A DNA stretch of 64,000 nucleotides from Mycobacterium sp. JS623 (GTDB taxonomy: Bacteria; Actinomycetota; Actinomycetes; Mycobacteriales; Mycobacteriaceae), in assembly GCF_000328565.1 (NCBI RefSeq), contig NC_019966.1, forward strand, positions 1,178,001-1,242,000. Reading direction: 5' to 3'. How positions within the stretch are numbered: the first letter of the stretch is position 1; each line of letters starts with the position of its first letter. Positions 30,782 to 40,051 of the stretch are shown piece by piece. Made by a program: the position numbers and the translations under genes. A model generated the notes under the pieces. That model saw only the letters and a list, made by a program, of their open reading frames with translations. It was not told the DNA's origin and searched no databases.

Positions 30782-31792
30782 TTACAAATGTGACTTCGGC
30801 GGGATCGGGCAGTGAGCGACTGCCGGAAAGCCGATGCTGCCCATCCAGAGCTTGCTGTGCGCCTCGACGAGCCCGGTCACCATGCCGAACGACGGGTGGG
30901 TGGTGCGCAATCCGGCGACCACCTTGCCCGTATCGGAATCGAAGGCGACCGCCCACACCTCGGGCTTGATCTGCGGCTGCAACCGGTCGGGCAGCTTCCA
31001 CAGCAGCTTCCGCAGCGCGGGCCAGCGCGGGGCCAGCCATTCGGCGGCGGCGTTGACCGGTGAAACCATCGCCACCCAGATGCGGCCGTCGGCGCCGGTG
31101 GAGATGTTGTCGGGATGGCCGGGCAGATTGGCCACCAGTGGTGTGACGGTCCCCGCCTGCGGCCCGGTCAGCCAGTACTTCGATAGCCGGCGACCCATCG
31201 TCTCGGCGAAGACCAGCGCCGACCCGTCGGTCGTCGGCGTAACGCCGTTGGCGAAATACAGACCCGGCACGACGGTCAGCACCGTGCAGTCGGGGTCGCG
31301 ACGGAACAGGCTGCCCCGCGGGCGCGCCTCAAGCACCGCGCCCTTGAAGTGCTCATACGTGAACGCGCTCGTCGACTCGGTGAAATAGATTGTGCCGTCC
31401 GGTGTTTCGGTCACATTCGAGCAGAACTGCAGGCGACGACCGTCGACCTCCTCGACCAGGTTCTCGAACTTGCCGCTCTCAGTGTCCATCGCCAGCAGGC
31501 CGCCGGGGCTGGTGCACACCAGCAGCCGTCCGTCGCGCGCGACGGCCAGCCCCAGTGGACGGCCCGGCGCGGTACCGACGACCGCGGGCCGACCGTCGGG
31601 CGCAATCCGCACGATGCGTCCGTCGTCGACGCCCGTCCAGATGTTGCCCTCGGCGTCGACGACCACATCCTCGGGCGCGTTGCCGGGCACCGGCACGATG
31701 GTCAGAGCGGCCGAGGGCATCTCCGGCAGCGCATCGACGGGTGGTGGCTGCCAGCGGACGGGATCGACTGGTGGCTTCGGGGCGGTGGTCAC
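30782..31792 (-). CDS. SMP-30/gluconolactonase (strictosidine synthase-like) beta-propeller
   Basis: A 336-residue six-bladed beta-propeller protein. Repeated NIWTG, LGLAVARDGRLLV, YFANGVTPTTDGSALVFAET and GHPDNISTGADGRIWVAMV motifs match the SMP-30/strictosidine synthase-like superfamily. The N, D and E residues that bind the catalytic metal in lactonases are present at the expected motifs (EDVVVDAEG, FANGV, PDNIS). No signal peptide. Lactonase activity is inferred. Upstream of the aminotransferase operon on the same strand, but 41 bp apart from it. Confidence 0.85.
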   Translation of the reverse strand: MTTAPKPPVDPVRWQPPPVDALPEMPSAALTIVPVPGNAPEDVVVDAEGNIWTGVDDGRIVRIAPDGRPAVVGTAPGRPLGLAVARDGRLLVCTSPGGLLAMDTESGKFENLVEEVDGRRLQFCSNVTETPDGTIYFTESTSAFTYEHFKGAVLEARPRGSLFRRDPDCTVLTVVPGLYFANGVTPTTDGSALVFAETMGRRLSKYWLTGPQAGTVTPLVANLPGHPDNISTGADGRIWVAMVSPVNAAAEWLAPRWPALRKLLWKLPDRLQPQIKPEVWAVAFDSDTGKVVAGLRTTHPSFGMVTGLVEAHSKLWMGSIGFPAVAHCPIPPKSHL

Positions 31793-31833
31793 GCGCCCGA
31801 CGCTACGCCCCCGGCACCGGTTCGAACCCGGGC

Positions 31834-33243
31834 CTAATGCCAGGCGTCACCGCGCTCTTGCAGATGCTTCCAAGCCTCGGTGAACACCCCGCGCAGGATC
31901 TGTTCGATCTGGTCGAACTCGGCCTGTCCGCTGATCAGTGGCGGCGCCAGCTGGACGACCGAGTCGCCGCGGTCGTCGGCTCGGCAGTAAAGACCGGCCT
32001 CGAACAGCTCGACGGAGAGGAAGCTGCGCAACAGCCATTCGCTGAGCTCGTCGTCGAGGACCTGCTTGGTTGCCTTGTCCTTCACCAGCTCGATGCCGTA
32101 GAAGTACCCCTCGCCGCGCACGTCTCCGACGATCGGCAGGTCGAGCAGCTTCTCCAGCGTGGCTCGGAAGGCAGGCGCATTCTGCCTGACCCGGTCGTTG
32201 AGGCCTTCGCGTTCGAAGATGTCGAGGTTGGCCAGCGCGACTGCGGCCGAGACGGGATGACCTCCGAAGGTGTATCCGTGCGTGAACGTCGTCTTGCCGT
32301 CACTGAACGGCTCGAACAGCCGGTCGCTCGCGATCATCGCTCCGATCGGCGAGTATCCGGACGTCATGCCCTTGGCGCACGTGATGATGTCCGGTACATA
32401 GCCGAAGTCGTTGCAGGCGAACATCGAACCGATTCGGCCAAACGCACAGATGACCTCGTCGGAGACCAGCAGGACGTCGTACTCGTCGCAGATCTCCCTG
32501 ACCCGTTCGAAGTAGCCCGGCGGTGGCGGGAAGCATCCGCCTGCGTTCTGCACCGGCTCGAGAAACACCGCTGCCACCGAGTCAGGGCCCTCGAACTCGA
32601 TTGCCTCGGCGATCCGATCGGCCGCCCACTGCCCGAACGCCTTCTCGTCCTTGTCGTATGGCGGCGCGGCCCGGTAGAAGTTCGTGTTGGGCACGCGGAA
32701 CCCGCCGGGCGTGATCGGCTCGAACGGCGCCTTGAACGTCGGCAGGCCCGTGATCGCCAGCGCGCCGTGCGGCGTGCCGTGGTAGGCAATGGAGCGCGAA
32801 ATCGCTTTGTACTTACCGGGTTTGCCGGTCAGCTTGAAGTACTGCTTGGCCAGCTTCCACGCCGATTCGACGGCCTCGCCGCCACCGGTGGTGAAGAACA
32901 CCCGGTTCAGGTCGCCAGGTGCATAGTTGGCCAGCCGCTCAGCGAGTTCGATCGCCGGGGGCGTGGCGTAGGACCACAACGGGAAGAAGGAGAGTTTCTC
33001 GGCTTGTTTGGCCGCGGCCTCCGCGAGTTCTTCGCGACCATGGCCGACCTGAACGACGAAAAGTCCTGAGAGACCGTCGATATAGCTCTTTCCCTTGTCG
33101 TCCCAGATTGTTACGCCCTCGCCACGGGTGATGATCGGCGGCGTGATTCCTGCGCCGTGGCGCGCGAAGTGTCCCCACAGGTGGCGGTTGGCCTTTGCTC
33201 CCAGGTCGCTGGAAACTTCTTGTGCGATATCGGTAGTTGTCAT
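31834..33243 (-). CDS. Class III omega-aminotransferase
   Basis: A PLP-dependent class III aminotransferase, 469 residues, matching the family of Rv3329. ATG 33243 is used because it overlaps the regulator stop (ATGA); a TTG 12 bp upstream is an alternative. The PLP site is IITCAKGMTSGYSPIGAMI, Lys near residue 288; the FFTTGGGEAVESAWKLAKQY and LVSDEVICAFGRIGS blocks bind the cofactor. Members use omega-amines such as beta-alanine, putrescine or GABA with pyruvate. The Lrp regulator, aldehyde dehydrogenase and permease next to it suggest use of polyamines or omega-amino acids; the substrate is not decided by the sequence. Confidence 0.9.
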   Translation of the reverse strand: MTTTDIAQEVSSDLGAKANRHLWGHFARHGAGITPPIITRGEGVTIWDDKGKSYIDGLSGLFVVQVGHGREELAEAAAKQAEKLSFFPLWSYATPPAIELAERLANYAPGDLNRVFFTTGGGEAVESAWKLAKQYFKLTGKPGKYKAISRSIAYHGTPHGALAITGLPTFKAPFEPITPGGFRVPNTNFYRAAPPYDKDEKAFGQWAADRIAEAIEFEGPDSVAAVFLEPVQNAGGCFPPPPGYFERVREICDEYDVLLVSDEVICAFGRIGSMFACNDFGYVPDIITCAKGMTSGYSPIGAMIASDRLFEPFSDGKTTFTHGYTFGGHPVSAAVALANLDIFEREGLNDRVRQNAPAFRATLEKLLDLPIVGDVRGEGYFYGIELVKDKATKQVLDDELSEWLLRSFLSVELFEAGLYCRADDRGDSVVQLAPPLISGQAEFDQIEQILRGVFTEAWKHLQERGDAWH

Positions 33244-33761
33244 CTTGTACCCCAATTGTATTGCTGTTTAACGAGTCTCAGGTAAACAAGTGTCTCGGTT
33301 GATATCACCCCAGGAAGTGCGCGAATTTGGGTATTAAGTAGGTCGAGAAGGTCGTCGTCGTCCTCGCAGACGACTTCGACGATGGCGTCGAACGAGCCCG
33401 CGGTCAGCACCACGTAGTCGACGGATTCGAGGGCGGCCAGCTTCTCGGCCACCCGGGTGGTGTCGCCGGTGCAGCGGATCCCGATCATCGCCTGGCGGGC
33501 GAAGCCCAGCTGCATCGGATCGGTCACGGCGACAATCTGCATGACGCCGGCGTCGACCATTCGCTGGACGCGTTGACGGACCGCGGCCTCCGACAACCCG
33601 ACCGCTTTGCCGATGCCCGCATACGACCGGCGGCCATCCTGCTGCAACTTCTCGATGATCTGCTTCGACAACTCGTCAAGATGGAACGCCGCGCCAGGTC
33701 GGGACTGGTTGACGCGGAATGAGACGGCGCCCATTGGCTGCGGTGCGCCCGGGTTGGCCAT
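33240..33761 (-). CDS. Lrp/AsnC family transcriptional regulator
   Basis: A 173-residue Lrp/AsnC protein: helix-turn-helix (SYAGIGKAVGLSEAAVRQRVQRMVDAGVM, about residues 45-73) and a RAM/effector domain (TAGSFDAIVEVVCEDDDDLLDLLN). Such regulators sense amino acids. Coupled by ATGA overlap to the aminotransferase gene. Divergent from the aldehyde dehydrogenase at 33884 with 122 bp between, so it probably controls both directions. It has an N-terminal extension of about 25 residues before the HTH. Confidence 0.9.
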   Translation of the reverse strand: MANPGAPQPMGAVSFRVNQSRPGAAFHLDELSKQIIEKLQQDGRRSYAGIGKAVGLSEAAVRQRVQRMVDAGVMQIVAVTDPMQLGFARQAMIGIRCTGDTTRVAEKLAALESVDYVVLTAGSFDAIVEVVCEDDDDLLDLLNTQIRALPGVISTETLVYLRLVKQQYNWGTR

Positions 33762-33883
33762 GCCTGTGATTGTGCACGGAATCCGTCGTCACAAGCAACT
33801 ACAGCGATGAAATCCCTCGTTTTGAGGGGCCTGCGCGGCGGGAATGCGTAGCCGCGCCGTGCGGCGTGGGCTAGCGTTGGGCC

Positions 33884-35389
33884 ATGACTGCGCTTCAGGG
33901 TCGGGCGGTATCTACCAGTGTGGCAGGCAGCTGGATCAACGGCGCCCCGGTGGTGACCGGCGGCGACCTGCATCAGGTCATCAACCCGGCGACCGGCCAA
34001 CCCGTTGCCGACTACGCGCTGGCCACACCTGCCGACGTCGACCGGGCGGTGGCGTCCGCGCGCGCGGCCTTGTCCGGCTGGGCGACGGCGACGCCTGCCG
34101 ATCGGTCCGCGGTGCTGGCCAAGCTGGCGAAGCTGGCCGACGAGCACGCGGATGACCTGGTGGCCGAGGAGGTCAGACAGACCGGTAAGCCGGTGCGGCT
34201 GGCCGCCGAGTTCGACGTGCCGGGCAGTGTCGACAACATCGACTTCTTCGCGGGCGCGGCTCGCCATCTGGAGGGCAAGGCCACTGCGGAGTACTCGGGC
34301 GATCACACGTCGAGCATCCGGCGCGAGGCCGTCGGTGTGGTCGGCACCATCACGCCGTGGAACTACCCGCTGCAGATGGCGGTGTGGAAAGTGTTGCCCG
34401 CGTTGGCGGCCGGATGCAGCGTGGTGATCAAGCCATGTGAGCTGACTCCCCTGACGACGCTGACGCTGGCTCGGCTGGCCAGTGAGGCGGGGCTGCCCGA
34501 CGGCGTGTTCAACGTGGTGACCGGGGCCGGTGCCGATGCCGGCACTGCACTGGCCGGGCATCGCGACGTCGACGTGGTGACGTTCACCGGGTCGACGGCG
34601 GTGGGCCGCAAGGTGATGGCGGCCGCGGCGACCCACGGTCATCGCGTGCAGCTGGAACTCGGCGGCAAGGCGCCGTTCGTGGTGTTCGACGACGCCGATC
34701 TGAACGCCGTGATCCAGGGCGCGGTCGCGGGCGCGTTGATCAACACCGGGCAGGACTGCACCGCAGCGACGCGGGCGATCGTGGCCCGTGAGCTCTACGA
34801 CGATTTCGTCGCCGGCGTCGGTGAGGTGTTTTCGAAGGTTGTTGTCGGTGATCCTCATGACCCCGAGACCGATCTCGGCCCGTTGATCACGGCGGCGCAC
34901 CGGGAGAAGGTGGCGGGCATGGTCGCCCGCGCGCCCGGCCAAGGTGGACGGATCGTTGCAGGTGGCGCCGCTCCGGATGTGCCCGGGTCGTTCTACCTGC
35001 CGACGCTGATCGCCGATGTCGACGAGCAGTCGGAGGTCTACCGCGACGAGATCTTCGGTCCGGTGCTGACGGTGCGGTCGTTCGTCGATGACGACGACGC
35101 GCTACGGCAGGCCAACGACACCGACTACGGTCTGGCCGCGTCGGCGTGGACCCGCGACGTTTACCGCGCGCAGCGCGCGTCGCGCGAGATCAAGGCCGGC
35201 TGTGTGTGGATCAACGATCACATCCCGATCATCAGCGAGATGCCGCACGGTGGTCTTGGCGCGTCGGGTTTCGGCAAGGACATGAGCGTCTATTCGCTCG
35301 AGGAGTACCTCACGATCAAGCACGTGATGAGCGATATCACCGGCGTTGCCGACAAGGGTTGGCACCGAACGATTTTCACCAAGCGATAG
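33884..35389 (+). CDS. Aldehyde dehydrogenase, likely gamma-aminobutyraldehyde dehydrogenase
   Basis: A 501-residue NAD(P)-dependent aldehyde dehydrogenase. Cofactor-binding FTGSTAVGRKVM, general base in LELGGKAPF (Glu), and catalytic Cys in NTGQDCTAATR. The GQDCTA form of the active-site motif and the general sequence resemble gamma-aminobutyraldehyde and betaine aldehyde dehydrogenases. ATG 33892 would be possible but ATG 33884 precedes a normal N-terminus. With the omega-aminotransferase and APC permease it would oxidise 4-aminobutyraldehyde to GABA in putrescine breakdown (inference). Confidence 0.9.
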   Translation: MTALQGRAVSTSVAGSWINGAPVVTGGDLHQVINPATGQPVADYALATPADVDRAVASARAALSGWATATPADRSAVLAKLAKLADEHADDLVAEEVRQTGKPVRLAAEFDVPGSVDNIDFFAGAARHLEGKATAEYSGDHTSSIRREAVGVVGTITPWNYPLQMAVWKVLPALAAGCSVVIKPCELTPLTTLTLARLASEAGLPDGVFNVVTGAGADAGTALAGHRDVDVVTFTGSTAVGRKVMAAAATHGHRVQLELGGKAPFVVFDDADLNAVIQGAVAGALINTGQDCTAATRAIVARELYDDFVAGVGEVFSKVVVGDPHDPETDLGPLITAAHREKVAGMVARAPGQGGRIVAGGAAPDVPGSFYLPTLIADVDEQSEVYRDEIFGPVLTVRSFVDDDDALRQANDTDYGLAASAWTRDVYRAQRASREIKAGCVWINDHIPIISEMPHGGLGASGFGKDMSVYSLEEYLTIKHVMSDITGVADKGWHRTIFTKR

Positions 35390-35421
35390 GCCGTTGCCTA
35401 CTACCCGCGTGGTCGGTTCAC

Positions 35422-37128
35422 CTAGCCTTTGCTGAATTCCTCACCGGTTTCGGGATCGAGCGCGGTTTCGCCTGGAGGCCGGTTGGACAGGTTCGGTGCG
35501 TTGACCGTCGGCGCGTCCCCCGAGTCTGGTAAACCGAAGTGTGGGCTTGCGGCGCCGACAGGTTCGAGCAGCAGATCGTGGCTGCGACGCGGCAGGGTGA
35601 CGCCTTTGAAGAAGTTGGGCGACGCCACCCGCCACAGCGCCATCAGGATCAGGCCGAGGACCAACGCGCCGATGCCGACGACCGCGACCGCGCCGAAACC
35701 GAAGATCGTCACGTTATTGCCTTCGTCATCGGTCAACCAATCCGGCTTGGCGTATTGCAGGAGTCCGTAGATGAACACGACAAGCAGCACGATGCCGCCG
35801 AGCAGGGGAACGACGCCGCGCATGACAAAATCGCGAACGTTGCGTGTCAATGTCTTTCGGTAAAACCACATACAGGCGAATCCGGTCAGTCCGTAGTAGA
35901 ACGCGATCATCAGCCCGACCGAGCCGATCAATGCCGTCAGCAGGTTCCTGCTGATCACCGTGAACAGCACGTAGAAGATCGCCGACACCACGCCCATCGC
36001 GACCGTCGATACCGATGGCGTGAGATAGCGGCGGTGGATCTTCGCGAAGGCGTCTGGCAGCGCCTTGTACACACCCATGGATAGGGTCGTGCGGGCCGTC
36101 GGCAGGATCGTGGTCTGCGTGGACGCCGACGCCGACGTCAGGATCGACGCCGACAGCAGCAGCAGTCCGACCTGACCGAGGAAGCTGTTGCCGAACAGGT
36201 CCGGGCCGATGGCGGCAAACACGTCCGCCGCGTTCTCCGAGTTTCCGAGACCGATGCCGTCGGTGCCGACGCCGGCGAAAGCGATTGCTGCGACAGTCAC
36301 AAGCGCATACGTCGCCAGAAGCAGGAACGTCGAAATGACCGCGGCGCGGCCGGGCGTGCGACCGGGGTCGTCGGACTCTTCGTTGCAGGCCACCGCCGTG
36401 TCCCAGCCCCAGTAGATGAAGATCGTGGTGAGGACGGCGGGTGCGATGACGGTGCCGAAGTCCAAGCCGCCCGGCCAGAACCACGACAGGGACGGCAACA
36501 ATGAGTAGGTCTCGGCACTGTGCGTGTACACCTTGAACAGCGCGACCACCGAAAGCACAACGAGTACCACGATTTCGATTGACAGCAGCGCGTACTGCAG
36601 TCGCGCGGAAACCTCGATGCCGCGGTAGCAGATGTAGGTCATCAGCGCGATCCAGATGACGCCCGCCACTGTCGACCAGAACGTACTGCTGGAAAGCTCG
36701 GCGACCGAATGCCAGCCGAGGTCCCCGACGAAGGTGAACGAATACGCGCCGGCGATCTGTGCCAGGTTGGCCATAACGATGACGTCGGCAGCGATGATGC
36801 CCCACCCGCCGAGCCAACCGACGATCGGTCCGAACGCCCGCGACGCCCACGTGAACGTCGTGCCGCAGTCGGGTTCGGCTTTGTTGAGTTCTTGGTAGGC
36901 GACCGCGATCAGGTACATCGGGATGAACGAGATCAGCACGATGGCTGGAGCTTTCACGCCGGACAGCAAGGCGCCGCCGCTGGCGACGATCAGACCGAGG
37001 GTGGCGGCGAGGCTGTAGGCCGGGGCCGTCGACGCCATGCCGACGACGATGCTCGACAGCAGACCCAGCGCCCCACCCTTGAGACCCTTACTCTCCACGT
37101 TGGTCGCTACGTGTTCGCCTTTACTCAT
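35422..37128 (-). CDS. APC superfamily amino acid/amine permease
   Basis: A 568-residue permease with about 12-13 membrane helices. ATG 37128 (MSKGEHVATNVESKGLKGG) is chosen; further upstream the frame is not hydrophobic and overlaps the sigJ promoter region. First helix has the G(S/A)xPAYS element (STAPAYSLAATLG) of APC carriers. The C-terminal 75 residues are hydrophilic and Pro-rich. Between an aldehyde dehydrogenase and sigJ, likely importing an amine, amino acid or polyamine for the pathway above. Substrate inferred from context only. Confidence 0.9.
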   Translation of the reverse strand: MSKGEHVATNVESKGLKGGALGLLSSIVVGMASTAPAYSLAATLGLIVASGGALLSGVKAPAIVLISFIPMYLIAVAYQELNKAEPDCGTTFTWASRAFGPIVGWLGGWGIIAADVIVMANLAQIAGAYSFTFVGDLGWHSVAELSSSTFWSTVAGVIWIALMTYICYRGIEVSARLQYALLSIEIVVLVVLSVVALFKVYTHSAETYSLLPSLSWFWPGGLDFGTVIAPAVLTTIFIYWGWDTAVACNEESDDPGRTPGRAAVISTFLLLATYALVTVAAIAFAGVGTDGIGLGNSENAADVFAAIGPDLFGNSFLGQVGLLLLSASILTSASASTQTTILPTARTTLSMGVYKALPDAFAKIHRRYLTPSVSTVAMGVVSAIFYVLFTVISRNLLTALIGSVGLMIAFYYGLTGFACMWFYRKTLTRNVRDFVMRGVVPLLGGIVLLVVFIYGLLQYAKPDWLTDDEGNNVTIFGFGAVAVVGIGALVLGLILMALWRVASPNFFKGVTLPRRSHDLLLEPVGAASPHFGLPDSGDAPTVNAPNLSNRPPGETALDPETGEEFSKG

Positions 37129-37200
37129 GGCGAAACAGTACGATTTCAGTCGCACAGCTGGATAGGAACGACGGATTTCGTCGTCATTATGCTGGGTCAC

Positions 37201-38106
37201 ATGACCGCGAGCACGCGTGTCGACGAATTCGAGGAGCTACGGCCACACTTGCTTGCCGTCGCTTACCGGCTCACCGGCACCGTCGCGGATGCCGAAGACG
37301 TCGTGCAGGATGCATGGCTGCGGTGGGACGGCACCTCGGAGTCCATCAACGATCTACGCGCGTGGCTGACAACAGTGGTCAGCAGGCTCGGCCTGGACCG
37401 GCTGCGGTCAGCGGTCAAGCGCAGGGAAACCTATGTCGGCGAATGGCTGCCCGAACCGGTGGTGACCGGGTTGGACGGCAACGATCCACTTGCGGCAGTG
37501 GTGGCCGCCGACGACGCACGGTTCGCGGCAATGGTCGTGCTGGAACGGCTGACCCCGGATCAGCGGGTGGCTTTCGTGCTGCACGACGGTTTCGCGGTGC
37601 CGTTCGGTGAGATCGCCGCGATGCTCGGTGTCAGCGACGCATCGGCCCGGCAACTCGCCTCGCGGGCGCGGCGTGCCGTGGCGTCCGCGCCGCCGCCAGT
37701 GGCCGACGAGGCTCACAACGAGGTGGCCGGCTCCCTGATGGCGGCGTTGGCCGCCGGTGACATGGAAGCCGTTGTGCGCGTGCTACATCCGGATGTCACG
37801 TTCACCGGCGACGCCAACGGCAAGGCGCCGACCGCGGCGCGGACCATCGCCGGACCCGACAAGGTCGCGCGGTTCTTGTTCGGCTTGGCACGCAGGTATG
37901 GGCCGAACTGGTTAGCCGGCGGCCAGCTGGCGTTGATCAACGGCCAGGTCGGCACCTTCACCGAAGGCGCACCGGCCCGCGAGGGCTATCCGGAGCTGAT
38001 GCCCCGGATCACCGCGATGACGGTGCGCGACGGAAAGGTGTGCGCCATATGGGATATCGCCAACCCGGACAAGTTCACCGCGTCGCCGCTTGCGGCTCGT
38101 CGGTAG
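37201..38106 (+). CDS. sigJ: ECF-type RNA polymerase sigma factor SigJ
   Basis: ECF41-like sigma factor, 301 residues. Sigma-2 region (LAVAYRLTGTVADAEDVVQDAWLRW) at about 19-43 and sigma-4 (LTPDQRVAFVLHDGFAVPFGEIAAMLGVSDASARQLASRARRAV) around 120-163, then a SnoaL-like NTF2-fold domain (DMEAVVRVLHPDVTF) that in this class stands in for an anti-sigma factor. The DGKV block near the C-terminus is the usual ECF41 tail. ATG 37201 is used; ATG 37189 is an alternative. The AhpD-like gene convergent with it (32-bp overlap) is the typical target type of ECF41 factors. Matches Rv3328c. Confidence 0.93.
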   Translation: MTASTRVDEFEELRPHLLAVAYRLTGTVADAEDVVQDAWLRWDGTSESINDLRAWLTTVVSRLGLDRLRSAVKRRETYVGEWLPEPVVTGLDGNDPLAAVVAADDARFAAMVVLERLTPDQRVAFVLHDGFAVPFGEIAAMLGVSDASARQLASRARRAVASAPPPVADEAHNEVAGSLMAALAAGDMEAVVRVLHPDVTFTGDANGKAPTAARTIAGPDKVARFLFGLARRYGPNWLAGGQLALINGQVGTFTEGAPAREGYPELMPRITAMTVRDGKVCAIWDIANPDKFTASPLAARR

Positions 38107-38686
38107 CCCACGGCACACGACATGCGTCGCCAGAATTGAACCCCTGCTCGGTGATGCCCAGCGCGGAGTACATGCGGGCCCGCATGTTCTCGACACCGAT
38201 CTGGTAGGTCAGCTCGATGACGCCGTCGTCACCGAAGCGCCGCTGTAGATCGGCGACTTGCTCGTCAGTGACGGTGTGTGGGTCGGTCGTCATCGCGTCG
38301 GCATAGGCGATCGCTGCACGCTCGTCGTCGGTGTAGCGCGGTGAGGTCGCGTAGTTGTCGATCTCCTTGAGCCGGTCGACGTCGAGGCCGTCGAGCCGCT
38401 GCAGCATGGACCCGAAGTCGACGCACCACGAGCAGCCGATGGTGCGGGCCGTCCAGAACACCGCCAGTTCGCGGACGTTCTTGGGGAGCTTCTTCGAACC
38501 GGAGTCCAGCAGCGTCTCGTGCACGGCGTTCGCGATCAGCAGCCGCGGGTGATGCGCTGCGACGGTGAACGGCTCAGGCACCTCGCCGAACCGGCGCCGG
38601 GCCACCCGATACATGACGCGGGTCAGCAGGCCGGCCTGTTTCGGGGGGACAGGGGCAATGCGGGTTTTCTGTGCTTTTTCCGTCAT
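38075..38686 (-). CDS. Carboxymuconolactone decarboxylase/AhpD-like protein
   Basis: A 203-residue protein of the CMD/AhpD family (start 38686, MTEKAQKTRIAPVPPKQAG). The CxxC peroxidase-type motif is in RTIGCSWCVDFG (about residues 85-96), and a second helix bundle follows (YTDDERAAIAYADAMT). AhpD-like proteins reduce peroxiredoxins or act as carboxymuconolactone decarboxylases. Such genes are frequent neighbours and targets of ECF41/SigJ sigma factors, consistent with oxidative stress defence (established for the family, inferred here). The end overlaps the sigJ C-terminus. Confidence 0.87.
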   Translation of the reverse strand: MTEKAQKTRIAPVPPKQAGLLTRVMYRVARRRFGEVPEPFTVAAHHPRLLIANAVHETLLDSGSKKLPKNVRELAVFWTARTIGCSWCVDFGSMLQRLDGLDVDRLKEIDNYATSPRYTDDERAAIAYADAMTTDPHTVTDEQVADLQRRFGDDGVIELTYQIGVENMRARMYSALGITEQGFNSGDACRVPWATDEPQAATR

Positions 38687-38853
38687 GCCCTTATGACGAG
38701 ACAGCTCGTCGATGTGTGACAGCGCTGGTAACGGCGCCATAGCCGCCGGCCGATAAATCAGTGAGTGAGATCAAGTCCGTCCAGGCCGGGCTTGGCGGAC
38801 GCTGGGAGTTGACCTCCTCTTCCTGTTGATGTCGGGGAGACGAGGAGCGGTAA

Positions 38854-39225
38854 ATGAATATCAAGCAGCTGGTGGCGCAGGGCTCAATCGCCGGTGTGGT
38901 CGCTGTCGGCGGCATCGGGGTCGCCCCCGTCGCGGCCGCCGATCCCGACTGGGGCCCCAACGACCACAACGAGTGGGTGACCAACGACTGGCAGTGGAAC
39001 AACTGGAACGGCGACGACTGGAACCAGTGGTGGCGCGTCAACAAATGGCGCAACGACGACCGGCCACCATGGGGCTGGGGGCCGCCGCCGGCTGTGCACT
39101 GGCACGGCTTCGTACCCCACGACTTCGACTACTGGGGCTACCGGGTGTTCCCGTTCTGGCACCCGGGCTTCCACGCGTGGGGGTTCTGGTTGTTCGGGAT
39201 CTTCATCCCGATCATCATCGTGTGA
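38854..39225 (+). CDS. Tryptophan-rich small secreted protein
   Basis: A 123-residue protein with a signal peptide (residues 1 to about 28, cleaved after VAAA or VAAAD). The mature part has 16 Trp in roughly 95 residues and many Asn, Asp, Pro and Phe (NEWVTNDWQWNNWNGDDWNQ, then PPWGWGPPP), ending in a hydrophobic FGIFIPIIIV tail that could insert into a membrane. I recognise no characterised family; similar Trp-rich short secreted proteins exist in mycobacteria. Convergent with sdhB; a terminator hairpin starts at its stop codon. Confidence 0.82.
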   Translation: MNIKQLVAQGSIAGVVAVGGIGVAPVAAADPDWGPNDHNEWVTNDWQWNNWNGDDWNQWWRVNKWRNDDRPPWGWGPPPAVHWHGFVPHDFDYWGYRVFPFWHPGFHAWGFWLFGIFIPIIIV

Positions 39226-39272
39226 TTTCGGCGCGCTAGCGGACGCTGAGCGAGCGTAGGCGCGCCGAAATC
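39224..39272. terminator. Bidirectional 13-bp hairpin between Trp-rich gene and sdhB
   Basis: GATTTCGGCGCGC (39224-39236) pairs perfectly with GCGCGCCGAAATC (39260-39272), loop 23 nt with its own partial complement. It begins at the last base of the stop region of the Trp-rich gene and ends 2 bp before the sdhB stop. No T-tract: an I-shaped, probably bidirectional, terminator. Confidence 0.65.
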
Positions 39273-39273
39273 G

Positions 39274-40050
39274 CTAACGCGCGAACATCAACGCGCGCTT
39301 GACCTCTTGGATGGCCTGCGTCACCTGGATGCCGCGCGGGCAGGACTCCGTGCAGTTGAACGTGGTCCGGCAGCGCCAGACGCCGTCGACCTCGTTCAGG
39401 ATGTCCAGTCGCTCGGCGGCGCCCTCGTCGCGACTGTCGAAGATGAACCGGTGTGCGTTGACGATGGCGGCCGGCCCAAAGTAGCTGCCCTCGCTCCAGT
39501 ACACGGGGCAGCTGGTGGTGCAGCACGCGCACAGGATGCACTTGGTGGTGTCGTCGTAGCGCATCCGGTCGGTCTGGCTCTGAATACGTTCGCGCGTAGG
39601 CGGATTGCCGCTGGTGATCAGGAACGGCTTGACCGCGCGGTAGGCGTCGAAGAACGGCTCCATGTTGACCACGAGGTCCTTCTCGACGGGCAGGCCGCGG
39701 ATCGGCTCGATCGTGATGGTCAGCTGCTTGCCGGGCTTCTTCGGCAGCATGTCGCGCATCAGCACCTTGCACGCCAACCGGTTGACGCCGTTGATCCGCA
39801 TCGCGTCGGACCCGCACACGCCGTGCGCGCAGGACCGCCGGAACGTCAGCGTGCCGTCCAGGTACCACTTCACGTAGTGCAGTAGGTTGAGCAGCCGGTC
39901 AGTGGGTAGGCACGGCACACGGAAGCTCTGCCAACCGGCGGTGTCGGGGTCCTCCGGATTGAAGCGGGCGATCTTCAGCGTGACCATCACCGCGCCCTCG
40001 GGGACCGGCGGGGCAGCGCCTTCCGTGGTGTCGACAGCTGGTGCACTCAT
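39274..40050 (-). CDS. sdhB: Succinate dehydrogenase iron-sulfur subunit
   Basis: Iron-sulfur subunit of complex II, 258 residues, carrying electrons from the flavoprotein to quinone. Ferredoxin-type N-terminal domain with 2Fe-2S ligands in CAHGVCGSDAMRING, then the 4Fe-4S motif CILCACCTTSCPVYW and the 3Fe-4S motif CRTTFNCTESCPRGI. Last gene of the sdhCDAB operon (minus strand); sdhA ends 1 bp before its start. Corresponds to Rv3319. Confidence 0.97.
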   Translation of the reverse strand: MSAPAVDTTEGAAPPVPEGAVMVTLKIARFNPEDPDTAGWQSFRVPCLPTDRLLNLLHYVKWYLDGTLTFRRSCAHGVCGSDAMRINGVNRLACKVLMRDMLPKKPGKQLTITIEPIRGLPVEKDLVVNMEPFFDAYRAVKPFLITSGNPPTRERIQSQTDRMRYDDTTKCILCACCTTSCPVYWSEGSYFGPAAIVNAHRFIFDSRDEGAAERLDILNEVDGVWRCRTTFNCTESCPRGIQVTQAIQEVKRALMFAR

Positions 40051-40051
40051 C

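Noticed and set aside
33524..34942. Long reverse open frame opposite the aldehyde dehydrogenase
   Set aside because: Low-complexity shadow; the forward frame has an intact active site.
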